The position numbers and the translations under genes are program-made. From Sphingopyxis sp. GW247-27LB (GTDB lineage Bacteria; Pseudomonadota; Alphaproteobacteria; Sphingomonadales; Sphingomonadaceae), in the NCBI RefSeq assembly GCF_002277025.1, contig NZ_NIWD01000009.1, positions 638,460-702,459 on the forward strand: a DNA stretch of 64,000 nt, read 5' to 3'. Shown in pieces: positions 1 to 8,433 of this stretch (positions are counted from its first letter, which is position 1; the number at the start of each line of letters is the position of its first letter). The notes under the pieces are model-generated. The model was not told the origin of the DNA, did not search any database, and worked only from the letters and a program-made list of their open reading frames with translations.

Positions 1-1
1 G

Positions 2-1036
2 CAGCCCGGCGCGGTTGACCTGGTCGACGACCGCGCGAAGCTCGGCGTCGAGGTCGCCCGTCGCGGCGATCACGCACTCGAGCGTCCGGCGCTGCGGCAG
101 GCCCTCGACGACGTCCGCCAGCGCCTGCATCTCGGCGAAGCCATGACCTGCATAGGCGGCAAAGCTCAGCAGCAGGTCCTGCACGCCGGCCTCTTTCAGC
201 GCGCCGCGCAAGCCGCGGTCGGTCGCGGCCTGCTCGGGCGTCAGCGCCAGTCCGACGCGCGGCATCGTGCCGATCGGCGCGCCGAGCTCGATTTCGACGA
301 TCCGGCCCTGGGTCGATATCTTGCGCGGCGCGTCGCCGGTGATCGCGATATGGACCGACTGCCGGTCGATCGTCCCCGCCGGCACCTCATAGGGCCACGG
401 CTTGGCGAGCGGCCGGACATAGGTTTTGTAGGACGCGTCCGACCAGTTGCGCTGGTCCTCCATCTCGAAACCGTCGCCGTCGAGCCGGCAGGCGACGGTG
501 AGGCCGTTCTGCCGGTGGATCAGCGCGGCGATGTCGGTGAAGGGCTGCCAGGGGTCGATCCGCTCGGGGAAAACGCTGTCCTCGGCGCGGCCATCGCCAT
601 GCTCGACCCGGAGCGGCGCGCCCGCGAGTCCGGCGGGATGGAGGACGCAGAAACCGAGCCGGTTGACGGTCACGTCGTCGATCGCGACCGCCTCCACGGT
701 GAAGGACAGGCCGTCCGCGCGCGCGACGATCCGGGCGCGATAGGTCAGGCGATCGCCATCGGGGCCGATGCAGTGCGCGGTGAAGCCGAGGGCGAGCTCG
801 CCATCCTTCTCGTCTACCTGCAAATCCGAAATGTCGGGCGTCAGCGTGCCCCAGTCGCGGTCTCGCACCAGATACTGGATGCCGCGCACCACCTCGATCC
901 CGCCGAAGCGGATCGCGCGCAGATTGCCGCCGACGAGGTCGAAGGCGAGCGGGCCGACCGCGAAGCGCCGCGCGGCGGCGTCGGGCGCCGCGGTTCCATA
1001 GAGCGTCCGCGCGCTTTGGGGGTCCCTGTCCTCCAC
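2..1036 (-). CDS. apnL: D-apionate lactonase ApnL-like protein (3' end missing)
   Basis: This protein is open from the GTG at 1036 to the window edge (345 codons) and so lacks its C-terminus. I chose GTG 1036 because a strong GGAGG Shine-Dalgarno lies about 5 nt upstream. An in-frame ATG at 1051 and GTG at 1078 have no such site. The N-terminus (LYGTAAPD, then AGPL-type strands, RFGGIEVVRGIQYLVRDRDWGT) reads like the apionate lactonase family, which hydrolyses D-apionolactone to D-apionate. The assignment rests on that resemblance, and above all on the divergent neighbour apnO, 108 bp away with a shared operator between them. The two enzymes act consecutively in oxidative apiose catabolism. 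No signal peptide is seen, so the site of action is probably the cytoplasm. The family call is from memory, not from alignment. Confidence 0.68.
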   Translation of the reverse strand, partial: MEDRDPQSARTLYGTAAPDAAARRFAVGPLAFDLVGGNLRAIRFGGIEVVRGIQYLVRDRDWGTLTPDISDLQVDEKDGELALGFTAHCIGPDGDRLTYRARIVARADGLSFTVEAVAIDDVTVNRLGFCVLHPAGLAGAPLRVEHGDGRAEDSVFPERIDPWQPFTDIAALIHRQNGLTVACRLDGDGFEMEDQRNWSDASYKTYVRPLAKPWPYEVPAGTIDRQSVHIAITGDAPRKISTQGRIVEIELGAPIGTMPRVGLALTPEQAATDRGLRGALKEAGVQDLLLSFAAYAGHGFAEMQALADVVEGLPQRRTLECVIAATGDLDAELRAVVDQVNRAGL

Positions 1037-1096
1037 CGTTCCTCCTGCCATCGATGCTGCCGCGCTGTCGCGGCTCACGCAATACTTGCGTAACTC

Positions 1097-1109
1097 ATCA
1101 TACCATCAT
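1097..1109. promoter_or_regulatory. Putative GntR/FCD operator between apnL and apnO
   Basis: ATCATaccATCAT matches the core TNATNNNATNA exactly and sits midway in the apnL/apnO divergent spacer. The unit ATCATACC is repeated in tandem (1097-1104 and 1105-1112), so two half-sites may be used. It is one of eight such sites at promoters in this window. Confidence 0.6.
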
Positions 1110-1144
1110 ACCATTAGCGCAAGACAAAGAGACAAGGATAGAGA

Positions 1145-1972
1145 ATGACCGCGATTGCGCTTTTCGGTGCGGGTGGGAAAATGGGCGCGCGCCTGTCGCG
1201 CAACCTCGCCGCCAGTGATTACAGCGTCCGTCACGTCGAGCCGGGCGAGGCGGGGCGAAACCGGCTGCGCGACGAACTCGGGATCGCGTGCGTCGACGTC
1301 GCGACCGCGCTGGACGGCGCCGATGTCGTCATTCTCGCCGTGCCCGACACGCATGTCGGGTCGGTCGCGCACGAGATCGCGCCCGCGCTCCGGCCGGGGG
1401 CGATGGTGATCGCGCTCGATGCCGCGGCGCCCTTCGCCGGCCATCTGCCCGACCGGCCCGACCTCACCTATTTCGTCACCCATCCCTGCCACCCACCGAT
1501 CTTCAACGACGAGACCGATCCGGCGGCGCGCGACGATCGTTTCGGCGGGCTCCACGCGCGCCAGAGCATCGTCAACGCGATGATGCAGGGCCCCGAGGAG
1601 CATTATGCGCTGGGCGAGGCGATCGCGCGGACGATCTGGGCGCCGATCCTGCGCTCGCACCGCGTCTCGGTCGAGCAGATGGCGCTGCTCGAACCCGGCC
1701 TTTCCGAAACGGTGTGCGCGACGCTGCTCGACACGATGCGCGAGGCGATGGACGAGGTCGTGGCGCGCGGCGTGCCCGAAGAGGCGGCGCGCGACTTTCT
1801 GCTCGGCCATATGAACATCCTGGCCGCGGTGATCTTCAAACATGTGCCGGGGCAATTTTCCGACGCGTGCAACAAGGCCATCGCCTTCGGCAAGCCGACG
1901 ATGCTGCGCGACGACTGGAAGCGCGTCTTCGACGCCGACGAACTGGCGATGAGCATCCAGCGAATCACCTGA
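1145..1972 (+). CDS. apnO: D-apionate oxidoisomerase ApnO
   Basis: This is a 275-residue NAD-dependent dehydrogenase of the 6-phosphogluconate-dehydrogenase-like group. A Rossmann glycine motif GAGGKMG lies at residues 8-14, an ILAVPDTHV turn near 63-71 and a conserved HPCHPP segment at 113-118. A helical C-terminal domain follows, with HMNILAAVIF near 224. The order matches ApnO, which converts D-apionate to 3-oxo-isoapionate by combined oxidation and isomerisation. It has no signal peptide and is probably cytoplasmic. It is transcribed away from apnL across a shared operator. The product would feed the DUF1537 kinase and RuBisCO-like protein encoded about 24 kb away in this window. An alternative is a related sugar-acid dehydrogenase, but the lactonase, kinase and RLP context makes apionate the best substrate. 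Confidence 0.82.
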   Translation: MTAIALFGAGGKMGARLSRNLAASDYSVRHVEPGEAGRNRLRDELGIACVDVATALDGADVVILAVPDTHVGSVAHEIAPALRPGAMVIALDAAAPFAGHLPDRPDLTYFVTHPCHPPIFNDETDPAARDDRFGGLHARQSIVNAMMQGPEEHYALGEAIARTIWAPILRSHRVSVEQMALLEPGLSETVCATLLDTMREAMDEVVARGVPEEAARDFLLGHMNILAAVIFKHVPGQFSDACNKAIAFGKPTMLRDDWKRVFDADELAMSIQRIT

Positions 1973-2018
1973 ACCGGGCTGGGGGATCAAGAACGGGATT
2001 GACAGGCTCCCGTGAGTC

Positions 2019-2031
2019 ATGATCTCATCAT
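2019..2031. promoter_or_regulatory. Putative GntR/FCD operator before the DUF5060 gene
   Basis: ATGATctcATCAT is a perfect inverted repeat (5-bp arms, 3-bp spacer) and an exact match to TNATNNNATNA. It ends 50 bp before the start at 2082. Confidence 0.6.
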
Positions 2032-2081
2032 ACCAGTTGAGGGAGTGCGCGGCGTGATCGTCGCGGCCAACAGGGAGAGGG

Positions 2082-3911
2082 ATGATGGCGCGTGTCTGGT
2101 GGCAGCGGAAAGGGCTGCATATCTGTTTGAGCGTCGCCGCCGCAGCGGGCCTGCTCGGTTTCGCGCCCGGCGCCGCCGCCACCCCGAAGATCGACGGCGA
2201 GCGCCAGCAGTGGCATGACGTCACGCTCAGCTTCGCTGGCCCGGCGACGAGCGAGACCGCCGATCCCAATCCTTTTCGCGACTATCGGCTGAACGTCACC
2301 TTCACCAAGGGGCAGAAAAGCTACGTCGTCCCCGGCTATTTCGCCGCCGACGGCAACGCCGCCGAAACCAGCGCGACGCAGGGCAATGTCTGGCGTGTCC
2401 ATTTCGTTCCCGACGAGGTCGGGACGTGGAGCTACAAGGTGTCCTTCCGTACCGGCAAGGACGTCGCCGTGAGCCTCGACGCCGGGGCGGGCGCGGCGAC
2501 CGCGTTCGACGGCGAATCGGGCAGCCTCCAGATCGCCGCCAGCGACAAGCGCGGGCGCGACAATCGCGGGCAGGGCATGCTGCAATATGTCGGCAAGCAT
2601 TTCCTCCGCTACGCCGGCTCGGGGAAATATTTCGCGATGGCGGGCACGCAGAGCCCGGAGAATTTCCTCGCCTATTTCGAGTTCGACAACACCAAGGACT
2701 ATCGCGGCGAAAAGGGCTTCGCCACACCCGACCAGCTCCACCATTATGCGCCGCATGTGAAGGACTGGAAGCCCGGCGACCCGACCTGGCAGGGCGGCAA
2801 GGGCAAGGGGATCATCGGCGCGCTCAACTATCTCGCCGGCAAGGGGATGAACTCCTTCTACACGGTGACGCTGAACAATTACGGCGACGCCATGGATACC
2901 AATCCGTGGACCGGGTACGACGAGCACACCCGCTACGACGTCTCGAAGCTCGCGCAGTGGGAGATCGTCTTCTCGCACATGGATCGCCTGGGCATGCAGG
3001 TGATGCTGATCACCCAGGAAGAGGAAGGCGAGCAGACGCTCGGCAAGATGACGCCCGAGCGCAAAATCTATTATCGCGAACTGATCGCGCGCTTCGCGCA
3101 CCACCACGGGATCATCTGGGATCTCGACGAGGAGATGGATCGCTTCCGTTATTTCACGACCAAGGATATCGAGGACATCTCGAATTATATCAAGGCGGTG
3201 GACCCCTATAAGCACCCGATCCAATATGTGCAGTGGAAGGCGGAGCTGATCGCCGACGACAAGACCTACGGCCGGCTGCTGGGCTTTCCGAATTTCGACG
3301 CGACCGCGCTCCAGCACGATCCCGAGAACACCCACAGCGAAACGATCAAATGGCTCGACAAGTCGGCCGCCGCCGGCCACCCGTGGCTGGTCCACCTGAT
3401 CGAGATGAACCCCGGTGTGCGGACGGACATCGAGGATCCGGGCCACGACAGGGTGCGCAAGCTCGCGATCTGGGGCCATTATATGGCGGGCGGCACGGGA
3501 ACGATGTTCTTCTTCACCGACCCGATCGGCGACCTCAATGTCGAGGATTTCCGCACCCGCGATCAGCTCTTCGACCAGATCCACTATGCGCACGACTTCG
3601 TGACCCGATATCTGCCGTTCGAGGCGACCCGGCACGACGATGCGCTGACGCCGCTCGCCAATGATTATGTGCTGGCGAAGCCCGGCGAGGCCTATGCCGT
3701 CTATCTGCCCGATGGCGGAACGACGACGCTCGACCTGTCGGGCGCGACCGGGCGCTTCGAAGTCAAATGGTACAATCCGCGCGCCGGCGGCGCGCTTCGC
3801 GACGGGAGCGTGCGGACCATCGAGGGCGGCGGCCTGCGCACCCTCGGCCAGGCGCCGAACGATACCGCGAAGGATTGGGCCGTGCTGATCCGCAGGGCGG
3901 GAAACCGCTGA
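2082..3911 (+). CDS. Secreted DUF5060-domain glycoside hydrolase-like protein
   Basis: The protein has 609 residues and a clear signal peptide ending near LGFAPGAAA (about residue 33). An N-terminal beta-sandwich of the DUF5060 type follows (about 37-150: WHDVTLSFAG, GYFAADGN, VPDEVGTWSYKV). Next comes a TIM-barrel-like region with LNNYGDAMD near 265 and WDLDEEMD near 347. The C-terminal beta domain resembles the putative collagen-binding domain that often follows GH140 catalytic domains (about 520-600: YAVYLPDGGTTTLDLSG, WYNPRAGG). An AGGGAGAGGG Shine-Dalgarno precedes two adjacent ATGs (2082, 2085). The architecture suggests a periplasmic glycosidase, but the substrate cannot be assigned. 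It leads a rightward cluster of glycosidases and has its own operator. Confidence 0.7.
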   Translation: MMARVWWQRKGLHICLSVAAAAGLLGFAPGAAATPKIDGERQQWHDVTLSFAGPATSETADPNPFRDYRLNVTFTKGQKSYVVPGYFAADGNAAETSATQGNVWRVHFVPDEVGTWSYKVSFRTGKDVAVSLDAGAGAATAFDGESGSLQIAASDKRGRDNRGQGMLQYVGKHFLRYAGSGKYFAMAGTQSPENFLAYFEFDNTKDYRGEKGFATPDQLHHYAPHVKDWKPGDPTWQGGKGKGIIGALNYLAGKGMNSFYTVTLNNYGDAMDTNPWTGYDEHTRYDVSKLAQWEIVFSHMDRLGMQVMLITQEEEGEQTLGKMTPERKIYYRELIARFAHHHGIIWDLDEEMDRFRYFTTKDIEDISNYIKAVDPYKHPIQYVQWKAELIADDKTYGRLLGFPNFDATALQHDPENTHSETIKWLDKSAAAGHPWLVHLIEMNPGVRTDIEDPGHDRVRKLAIWGHYMAGGTGTMFFFTDPIGDLNVEDFRTRDQLFDQIHYAHDFVTRYLPFEATRHDDALTPLANDYVLAKPGEAYAVYLPDGGTTTLDLSGATGRFEVKWYNPRAGGALRDGSVRTIEGGGLRTLGQAPNDTAKDWAVLIRRAGNR

Positions 3912-3945
3912 ACCGCAGTCAAAAGATGATGGATGGGATCAAGCC

Positions 3946-4404
3946 ATGAACATGAAATCGCACATGCTGCTCCTCGCCGCCCTGCTCCTGCCCTCGAGCG
4001 CGCTGGCCCAGGAGGGGCCCGCGGAGGGGCCGGTCATCGCCGCGTCGAACAGCACGATGCTGGTCAAGATGACCAGTTCGGTGAGCACGACGACGAGCAA
4101 GCCCGGCGACAAGGTGACCGGCATCCTGATCGACCCGCGCGGCCTGCGCGGCGCCACCGTCGAAGGGACGGTGATCCGCGCCGATCATGCGATCCTGAAT
4201 TTCACGTTCGACACGCTCCACCACGAGGGCAAGACCTATCGGATGCAGTCGCGGCTCGTGTCCGTCACCAGCTCGAAGGGCAATGACGGGATGGACGACC
4301 TCGACCAGCGCCTGCGCATCGAGGGCGTGGGCATCATCGCCTACGGCACCCGGACCGCGATCGACGAGGGCGCGGAAATCCGCATCACCGCCTGGGAGGA
4401 ATGA
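3946..4404 (+). CDS. Small secreted protein of unknown function
   Basis: The protein has 152 residues, with a signal peptide ending at SSALAQ (about residue 22). I do not recognise the family. The mature part is predicted beta-rich and compact (SNSTMLVKMTSSVSTTTSKPGDKVTG, EGTVIRADHAILNFTFDTL). Its GDKVTGIL and RGATVEGTVI segments recall small periplasmic beta-barrel modules. A GGATGGGA Shine-Dalgarno sits about 7 nt before ATG 3946; ATG 3952 is also possible. It lies 34 bp behind the DUF5060 gene, probably cotranscribed, and just before the operator of the GH29 unit. It has no cysteines and no lipobox. It may be an accessory periplasmic protein of the glycan system, but no function should be assigned. 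Confidence 0.6.
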   Translation: MNMKSHMLLLAALLLPSSALAQEGPAEGPVIAASNSTMLVKMTSSVSTTTSKPGDKVTGILIDPRGLRGATVEGTVIRADHAILNFTFDTLHHEGKTYRMQSRLVSVTSSKGNDGMDDLDQRLRIEGVGIIAYGTRTAIDEGAEIRITAWEE

Positions 4405-4439
4405 TCCCTGCGGCACGCCCTTGCCGGGTGGCCCTACAA

Positions 4440-4452
4440 ATAATAGTATGAT
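4440..4452. promoter_or_regulatory. Putative GntR/FCD operator before the GH29 operon
   Basis: ATAATagtATGAT matches TNATNNNATNA exactly and lies 95 bp before the GH29 start, downstream of the stop at 4404. It suggests that a new promoter begins the GH29 to GH78 run. Confidence 0.6.
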
Positions 4453-4546
4453 AGGATAAAATCCTCGATCGCGGTGAAACGCGATGATCGGATGCGAGAA
4501 CCGGGCGGCCGTCGGCCGGAACCCGATTTCAGGGAGAGATACGAAA

Positions 4547-6145
4547 GTGACGTCGATCAAGCTCATCCTTCGCGCGTCGGCCGCCTGCGCCGCGCTGGCG
4601 ATGTGCCAACCGGTGGCGGCGGAGGTGCCCGGCTATCAGGCGAAGGTCGAGGCCAAGCTGCGCGAAGTGAAGGCCGAGGTCGCCAAGGGGCCATTCAAGC
4701 CCGACTGGGATTCGCTGCGCACCCAATATCGCACCCCCGACTGGTTCCGCGATGCCAAGTTCGGCATCTTCATCCACTGGGGCGTCTATTCGGTGCCGGC
4801 CTTCGCGAACGAATGGTATTCGCGCAACATGTATGTGCCGGGCAACCCGGCCTATGAACATCACGTCAAGACCTACGGCCCGCAATCGAAATTCGGCTAT
4901 AAGGACTTCATCCCGCAGTTCAGAGCGGAGAAGTTCGATGCTGCGCGCTGGGTCGATCTGTTCGCCGACGCCGGCGCCAAATATGTCATCCCCGTCGCCG
5001 AGCATTGCGACGGCTTCGCGATGTACGCGTCGGATTTCACCGAATGGGACGCGTCCGACATGGGGCCGAAGCGCGACACCACGGGCGAGCTCGCCAAAGC
5101 GTCGCGCGCCGCCGGCCTGCACTTCGGCCTGTCGTCGCACCGCGCCGAGCATTGGTGGTGGTATCACAAGGGCCGCAGCTTCCCTTCCGATGTCAGCGAC
5201 CCCAAATATGCGGGCCTCTATGGCCCCGCCGCCCCGACCGGCCTGCCCGCCGACGATCCCGATCTGTGGCCGGACGGCGGCCAGCTCCAGCAGTGGATGC
5301 CGCCGAGCAAGGCGTTCCTCGACGACTGGATGGCGCGCACCGCGGAACTGGTCGACAAATATCAGCCCGAGCTGATCTATTTCGACTGGTGGACGTCGGC
5401 GCCGCTGTTCGAGCCGCTGATGCGCGACACCGCCGCTTATTATTACAACCGCTCGGCCGAGCGGAACTATCAGGGCATCATCGCCTACAAGGGGTCGCAG
5501 TTCGCCGAAGGCAGCGCCCTGTTCGACATGGAGCGCGGCAAGACCGACGCGCTCAAGCTGACGCCCTGGCAGTCGGACACCTCGGTCAGCGTGCATAGCT
5601 GGGGCTATGCGCAGAACGACGAATATCGCACCCCGCAGTCGCTGGTCGCCGACCTGATCGACATCGTCAGCAAGAACGGCAATCTGCTCCTCAATGTCGG
5701 GCCCCGGGCCGACGGCACGATCCCCGACGAGATCGCGACCGTGCTGCGCGGCATGGGTGGCTGGCTGAAGGTCAATGGAGAGGCGATCTACGGCACGCGC
5801 CCCTTCCACTATTTCGGCGAAGGGCCCACCAAGTCGGGGCAGGTGCGCGTCGGCGGCCAGGTCGAGGAATCGGCGCGCAAGGGCTTCGTTCCCGCCGACA
5901 TCCGCTTCACCACCAAGGGCGACACGGTCTACGCGCTGGGCCTCGCCTGGCCGCAGGACGGCGAGGTGCTGGTCAAGACGCTCTACAAGGGGACGCCCTA
6001 TCTCGACGCGCCGATCAAGAGCATCGAGCTGCTCGGGGCCGGCGCGATCGACTGGGAGCAGACGCCGACCGGCCTGCGGGTCAAATTGCCCGCGAACGCG
6101 GCGGCGAAGGATTATCCCTATACGCTGAAGATCCGGGTGCGTTGA
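4547..6145 (+). CDS. GH29 alpha-L-fucosidase, secreted
   Basis: Alpha-L-fucosidase of family GH29, a retaining exo-enzyme releasing terminal L-fucose (532 residues from GTG 4547). That start has AGGGAGAG about 8 nt upstream and puts a signal peptide (LRASAACAALAMCQPVAA) at the N-terminus. An ATG at 4484 would bury it. Family marks are FGIFIHWGVYSVP (His about 77), PVAEHCDGFAMY, and LIYFDWW with Asp about 280 as probable nucleophile. LLLNVGPRADG follows near 385-395, and a C-terminal beta domain covers about 430-530. The LNVGPRADG segment and length are normal for the family. The gene opens a run with two GH-A-like paralogues and GH78, 25 bp ahead of the next gene. Fucose and methyl-fucose occur in rhamnogalacturonan II and xyloglucan; which one is targeted is not visible. 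Confidence 0.88.
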   Translation: MTSIKLILRASAACAALAMCQPVAAEVPGYQAKVEAKLREVKAEVAKGPFKPDWDSLRTQYRTPDWFRDAKFGIFIHWGVYSVPAFANEWYSRNMYVPGNPAYEHHVKTYGPQSKFGYKDFIPQFRAEKFDAARWVDLFADAGAKYVIPVAEHCDGFAMYASDFTEWDASDMGPKRDTTGELAKASRAAGLHFGLSSHRAEHWWWYHKGRSFPSDVSDPKYAGLYGPAAPTGLPADDPDLWPDGGQLQQWMPPSKAFLDDWMARTAELVDKYQPELIYFDWWTSAPLFEPLMRDTAAYYYNRSAERNYQGIIAYKGSQFAEGSALFDMERGKTDALKLTPWQSDTSVSVHSWGYAQNDEYRTPQSLVADLIDIVSKNGNLLLNVGPRADGTIPDEIATVLRGMGGWLKVNGEAIYGTRPFHYFGEGPTKSGQVRVGGQVEESARKGFVPADIRFTTKGDTVYALGLAWPQDGEVLVKTLYKGTPYLDAPIKSIELLGAGAIDWEQTPTGLRVKLPANAAAKDYPYTLKIRVR

Positions 6146-6170
6146 CGCCCGGCTGACCTGGGAGGGTAGG

Positions 6171-8411
6171 ATGGTTGCCATGCGCAGGCGCGCGGGCGTG
6201 CTCGCCGCGATCTGTTTCACGATCCTTTGTCCGGGGATGGCGGCGAACGCGGCGGCGCAGGATGCGCCGGTGCCGCTGCAGCCCTATCCGGTCAATCACG
6301 AACTGCGCGTCGATTCGGACGCCGATGTCCGTTTCCTGCACGACGGCCCGGCGGGCAGCCACGGCTTCATCGAGGTTCGGGACGGCCATCTCTATCGCCC
6401 CGACGGCAAGCGCTTCCGTTGCTGGGGCGTCAACATCACCGGCTTCAGCCTCGGTTCGGCCGAAATCCCCCCGAACGCCGAAGCGCGCGAGACGGCGGCG
6501 GCACTCGCGCGGCTCGGTATCAATTGCGTGCGCATGCACTTTCTCGACATGCCGGTGAGCCGGACGCCCAAGGAGGGAAGCGGCAAGGGGCCCGACCCGA
6601 CGCCGCACAAGGATTCGCCGTCGGGGCTGATCGCCGACGGGCCGACCTCGCGCGTGCTCGATCCGGCCGCGCTCGCGCGGTTCGATTACTGGTTCGCCGA
6701 GCTCAAGAAGAACGGCATCTATGTCAACTTCAACCTGAATGTCGGGCGGACCTATCGCAGCGGCGACGGCGTGCCCGACGCCGATCTGATCGGCAGCGCC
6801 AAGGCCTATACCTATTTCGGCCCCGAGCTGATCGCGCTGCAAAAGGAATATGCGAAGCAGCTTTTGGGGCACCTCAACCCTTATACCAAGCTGCGCTATG
6901 CCGACGATCCGGCGGTCGTCACGGTCGAGGTCGTCAACGAGAATTCCCTGCTCGAATTCTGGATGCGCAACTGGCTGCGCGGCGAGCGGGTGAAGGGGGG
7001 CAGGAACCTCCAGCTCGACATGACGCCGCACTATCAGGCGCTGCTGGTCAAAATGTACAACGACTGGCTCGCGAAGAACCGCACGCCCGCCGAGGTTGCT
7101 GAGCTGCAGCGGATTGCGGGCGTGGCGGCGGGGCAGCCAGTACCGTTCATGCGCCGCGGCGACCATCCCGACGCGCCGCGGCTCCGCCTCGATGCCGAAC
7201 TCGGCTTCCTGACGCAGGTCGAGATCGATTTCCACGCCGACATGAAGCGCTTTCTCACGCAGGAAATCGGCGTCAAATCCCCGATCGTCCCGATGGCCGA
7301 CCACACCTATTTCATCGCCAACCAGCCGCTGATGCGCACCGCGATGAAGTCCGATATCATGGACGCGCACGTCTATTGGCAGCATCCCGCCATCTACGGG
7401 AAGCGGGGCGAACCGATGGTGAACAGTCCCGAGCTGTCGATCATCCAGAAGCTCGCGCGCTCGGCGGTCGCGGGCAAGCCGCTCACCGTCAGCGAAGTCA
7501 ACCATCCGTGGCCGAGCGGCGACTATGGCGCCGAGATGATCCCGATCCTCGCCTCCTACGCGGCCTTTCAGGATTGGGACGGCATCTTCTTCTACACCTA
7601 TGAGCCCAAGCTGCACGGCAAGTGGACGCCGCTGGTAACGGGCGAATTCGACATCGCGCTCGACCCCGCGAAGATCGCGCAACTGCCCGCGGGCGCATTG
7701 ATCTTCCTGCGCGGTGACGTTTCGCCGGCGAAGGAGGTGGTGACGCGCTCCTACTCGACCGACCAGATCAGCGAGACGTCGCGGATGCCGCGCGCCGAGA
7801 TGCCCTATTATACGCCGGGCTTCGACAAGAGGATTCCGCTCGTCCACGGCTCGCGGGTGTCGTGCCTCGATTGCAAGCCGAGCCTGCCGGCGCCGCTGCC
7901 GCCCGCCAATCCGATCGTCTCCGACACCGGCGAACTGAGCTGGAAGACCAGCGACGGCGAGGACGGCATCATCAGCGTGAATGCCCCGCGCAGCCAGGCG
8001 CTGGTGGGGTTTGTGAGCGCCAACCCCAAGATGCAGACGCGTAACCTGTCGGTCGACATCCGCAATGATTTCGCCGCGATCACGCTGTCGTCGCTCGACG
8101 GCAAGCCGCTCAACCTGTCCGACCGGATGTTGCTCACCACGACCGGCAAGGTCGAAAATACCGGCCAGAGCTGGAATGCGCGCCACGCGATGCTTTCCAA
8201 CTGGGGCACGGCGCCGACGCTGATCGAGCCGATCACGGGCTGGATCCAGCTCAAGGACCTGGAGGGCGCGATCGGCGTTTCGGCGCAGGCGCTCGACGGA
8301 TCGGCGCGGCCGATCGGCCCCGCGATCCGCGGCAAGATGATCGAGCCCGGCTGGGAGATCGCCGTCGGCGCGCCCGCGACCACCACTTATCTGATCCGCA
8401 TCGAGCGCTGA
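6171..8411 (+). CDS. Secreted GH-A-like (cellulase-superfamily) hydrolase, copy 1
   Basis: The protein has 746 residues with a signal peptide ending near AANAAAQ (residue 29). GGAGGG lies 4 nt before ATG 6171. The N-terminal segment (GFIEVRDGHLYRPDGKRFRCWGVN) begins a TIM-barrel of the GH-A type. A VEVVNENS motif gives a candidate acid/base Glu257, and VSEVNHPWP gives a candidate nucleophile Glu442, matching the strand 4 and strand 7 positions of the clan. The C-terminal 250 residues form a beta-rich module with SCLDCKPSLPAP. I cannot place it in a named family with confidence. It is the upstream member of a tandem pair with the gene starting at 8434. The probable role is periplasmic cleavage of a side-chain glycosidic bond. 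Confidence 0.72.
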   Translation: MVAMRRRAGVLAAICFTILCPGMAANAAAQDAPVPLQPYPVNHELRVDSDADVRFLHDGPAGSHGFIEVRDGHLYRPDGKRFRCWGVNITGFSLGSAEIPPNAEARETAAALARLGINCVRMHFLDMPVSRTPKEGSGKGPDPTPHKDSPSGLIADGPTSRVLDPAALARFDYWFAELKKNGIYVNFNLNVGRTYRSGDGVPDADLIGSAKAYTYFGPELIALQKEYAKQLLGHLNPYTKLRYADDPAVVTVEVVNENSLLEFWMRNWLRGERVKGGRNLQLDMTPHYQALLVKMYNDWLAKNRTPAEVAELQRIAGVAAGQPVPFMRRGDHPDAPRLRLDAELGFLTQVEIDFHADMKRFLTQEIGVKSPIVPMADHTYFIANQPLMRTAMKSDIMDAHVYWQHPAIYGKRGEPMVNSPELSIIQKLARSAVAGKPLTVSEVNHPWPSGDYGAEMIPILASYAAFQDWDGIFFYTYEPKLHGKWTPLVTGEFDIALDPAKIAQLPAGALIFLRGDVSPAKEVVTRSYSTDQISETSRMPRAEMPYYTPGFDKRIPLVHGSRVSCLDCKPSLPAPLPPANPIVSDTGELSWKTSDGEDGIISVNAPRSQALVGFVSANPKMQTRNLSVDIRNDFAAITLSSLDGKPLNLSDRMLLTTTGKVENTGQSWNARHAMLSNWGTAPTLIEPITGWIQLKDLEGAIGVSAQALDGSARPIGPAIRGKMIEPGWEIAVGAPATTTYLIRIER

Positions 8412-8433
8412 TCCACGAACAGGGGGAATGAAC

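Noticed and set aside
2028-3635. Long open frame (535 codons) antisense to the DUF5060 gene
   Set aside because: High-GC antisense shadow: no family motif, arginine/histidine/aspartate-rich composition, and no ribosome binding site. The plus-strand protein has a signal peptide and domains.
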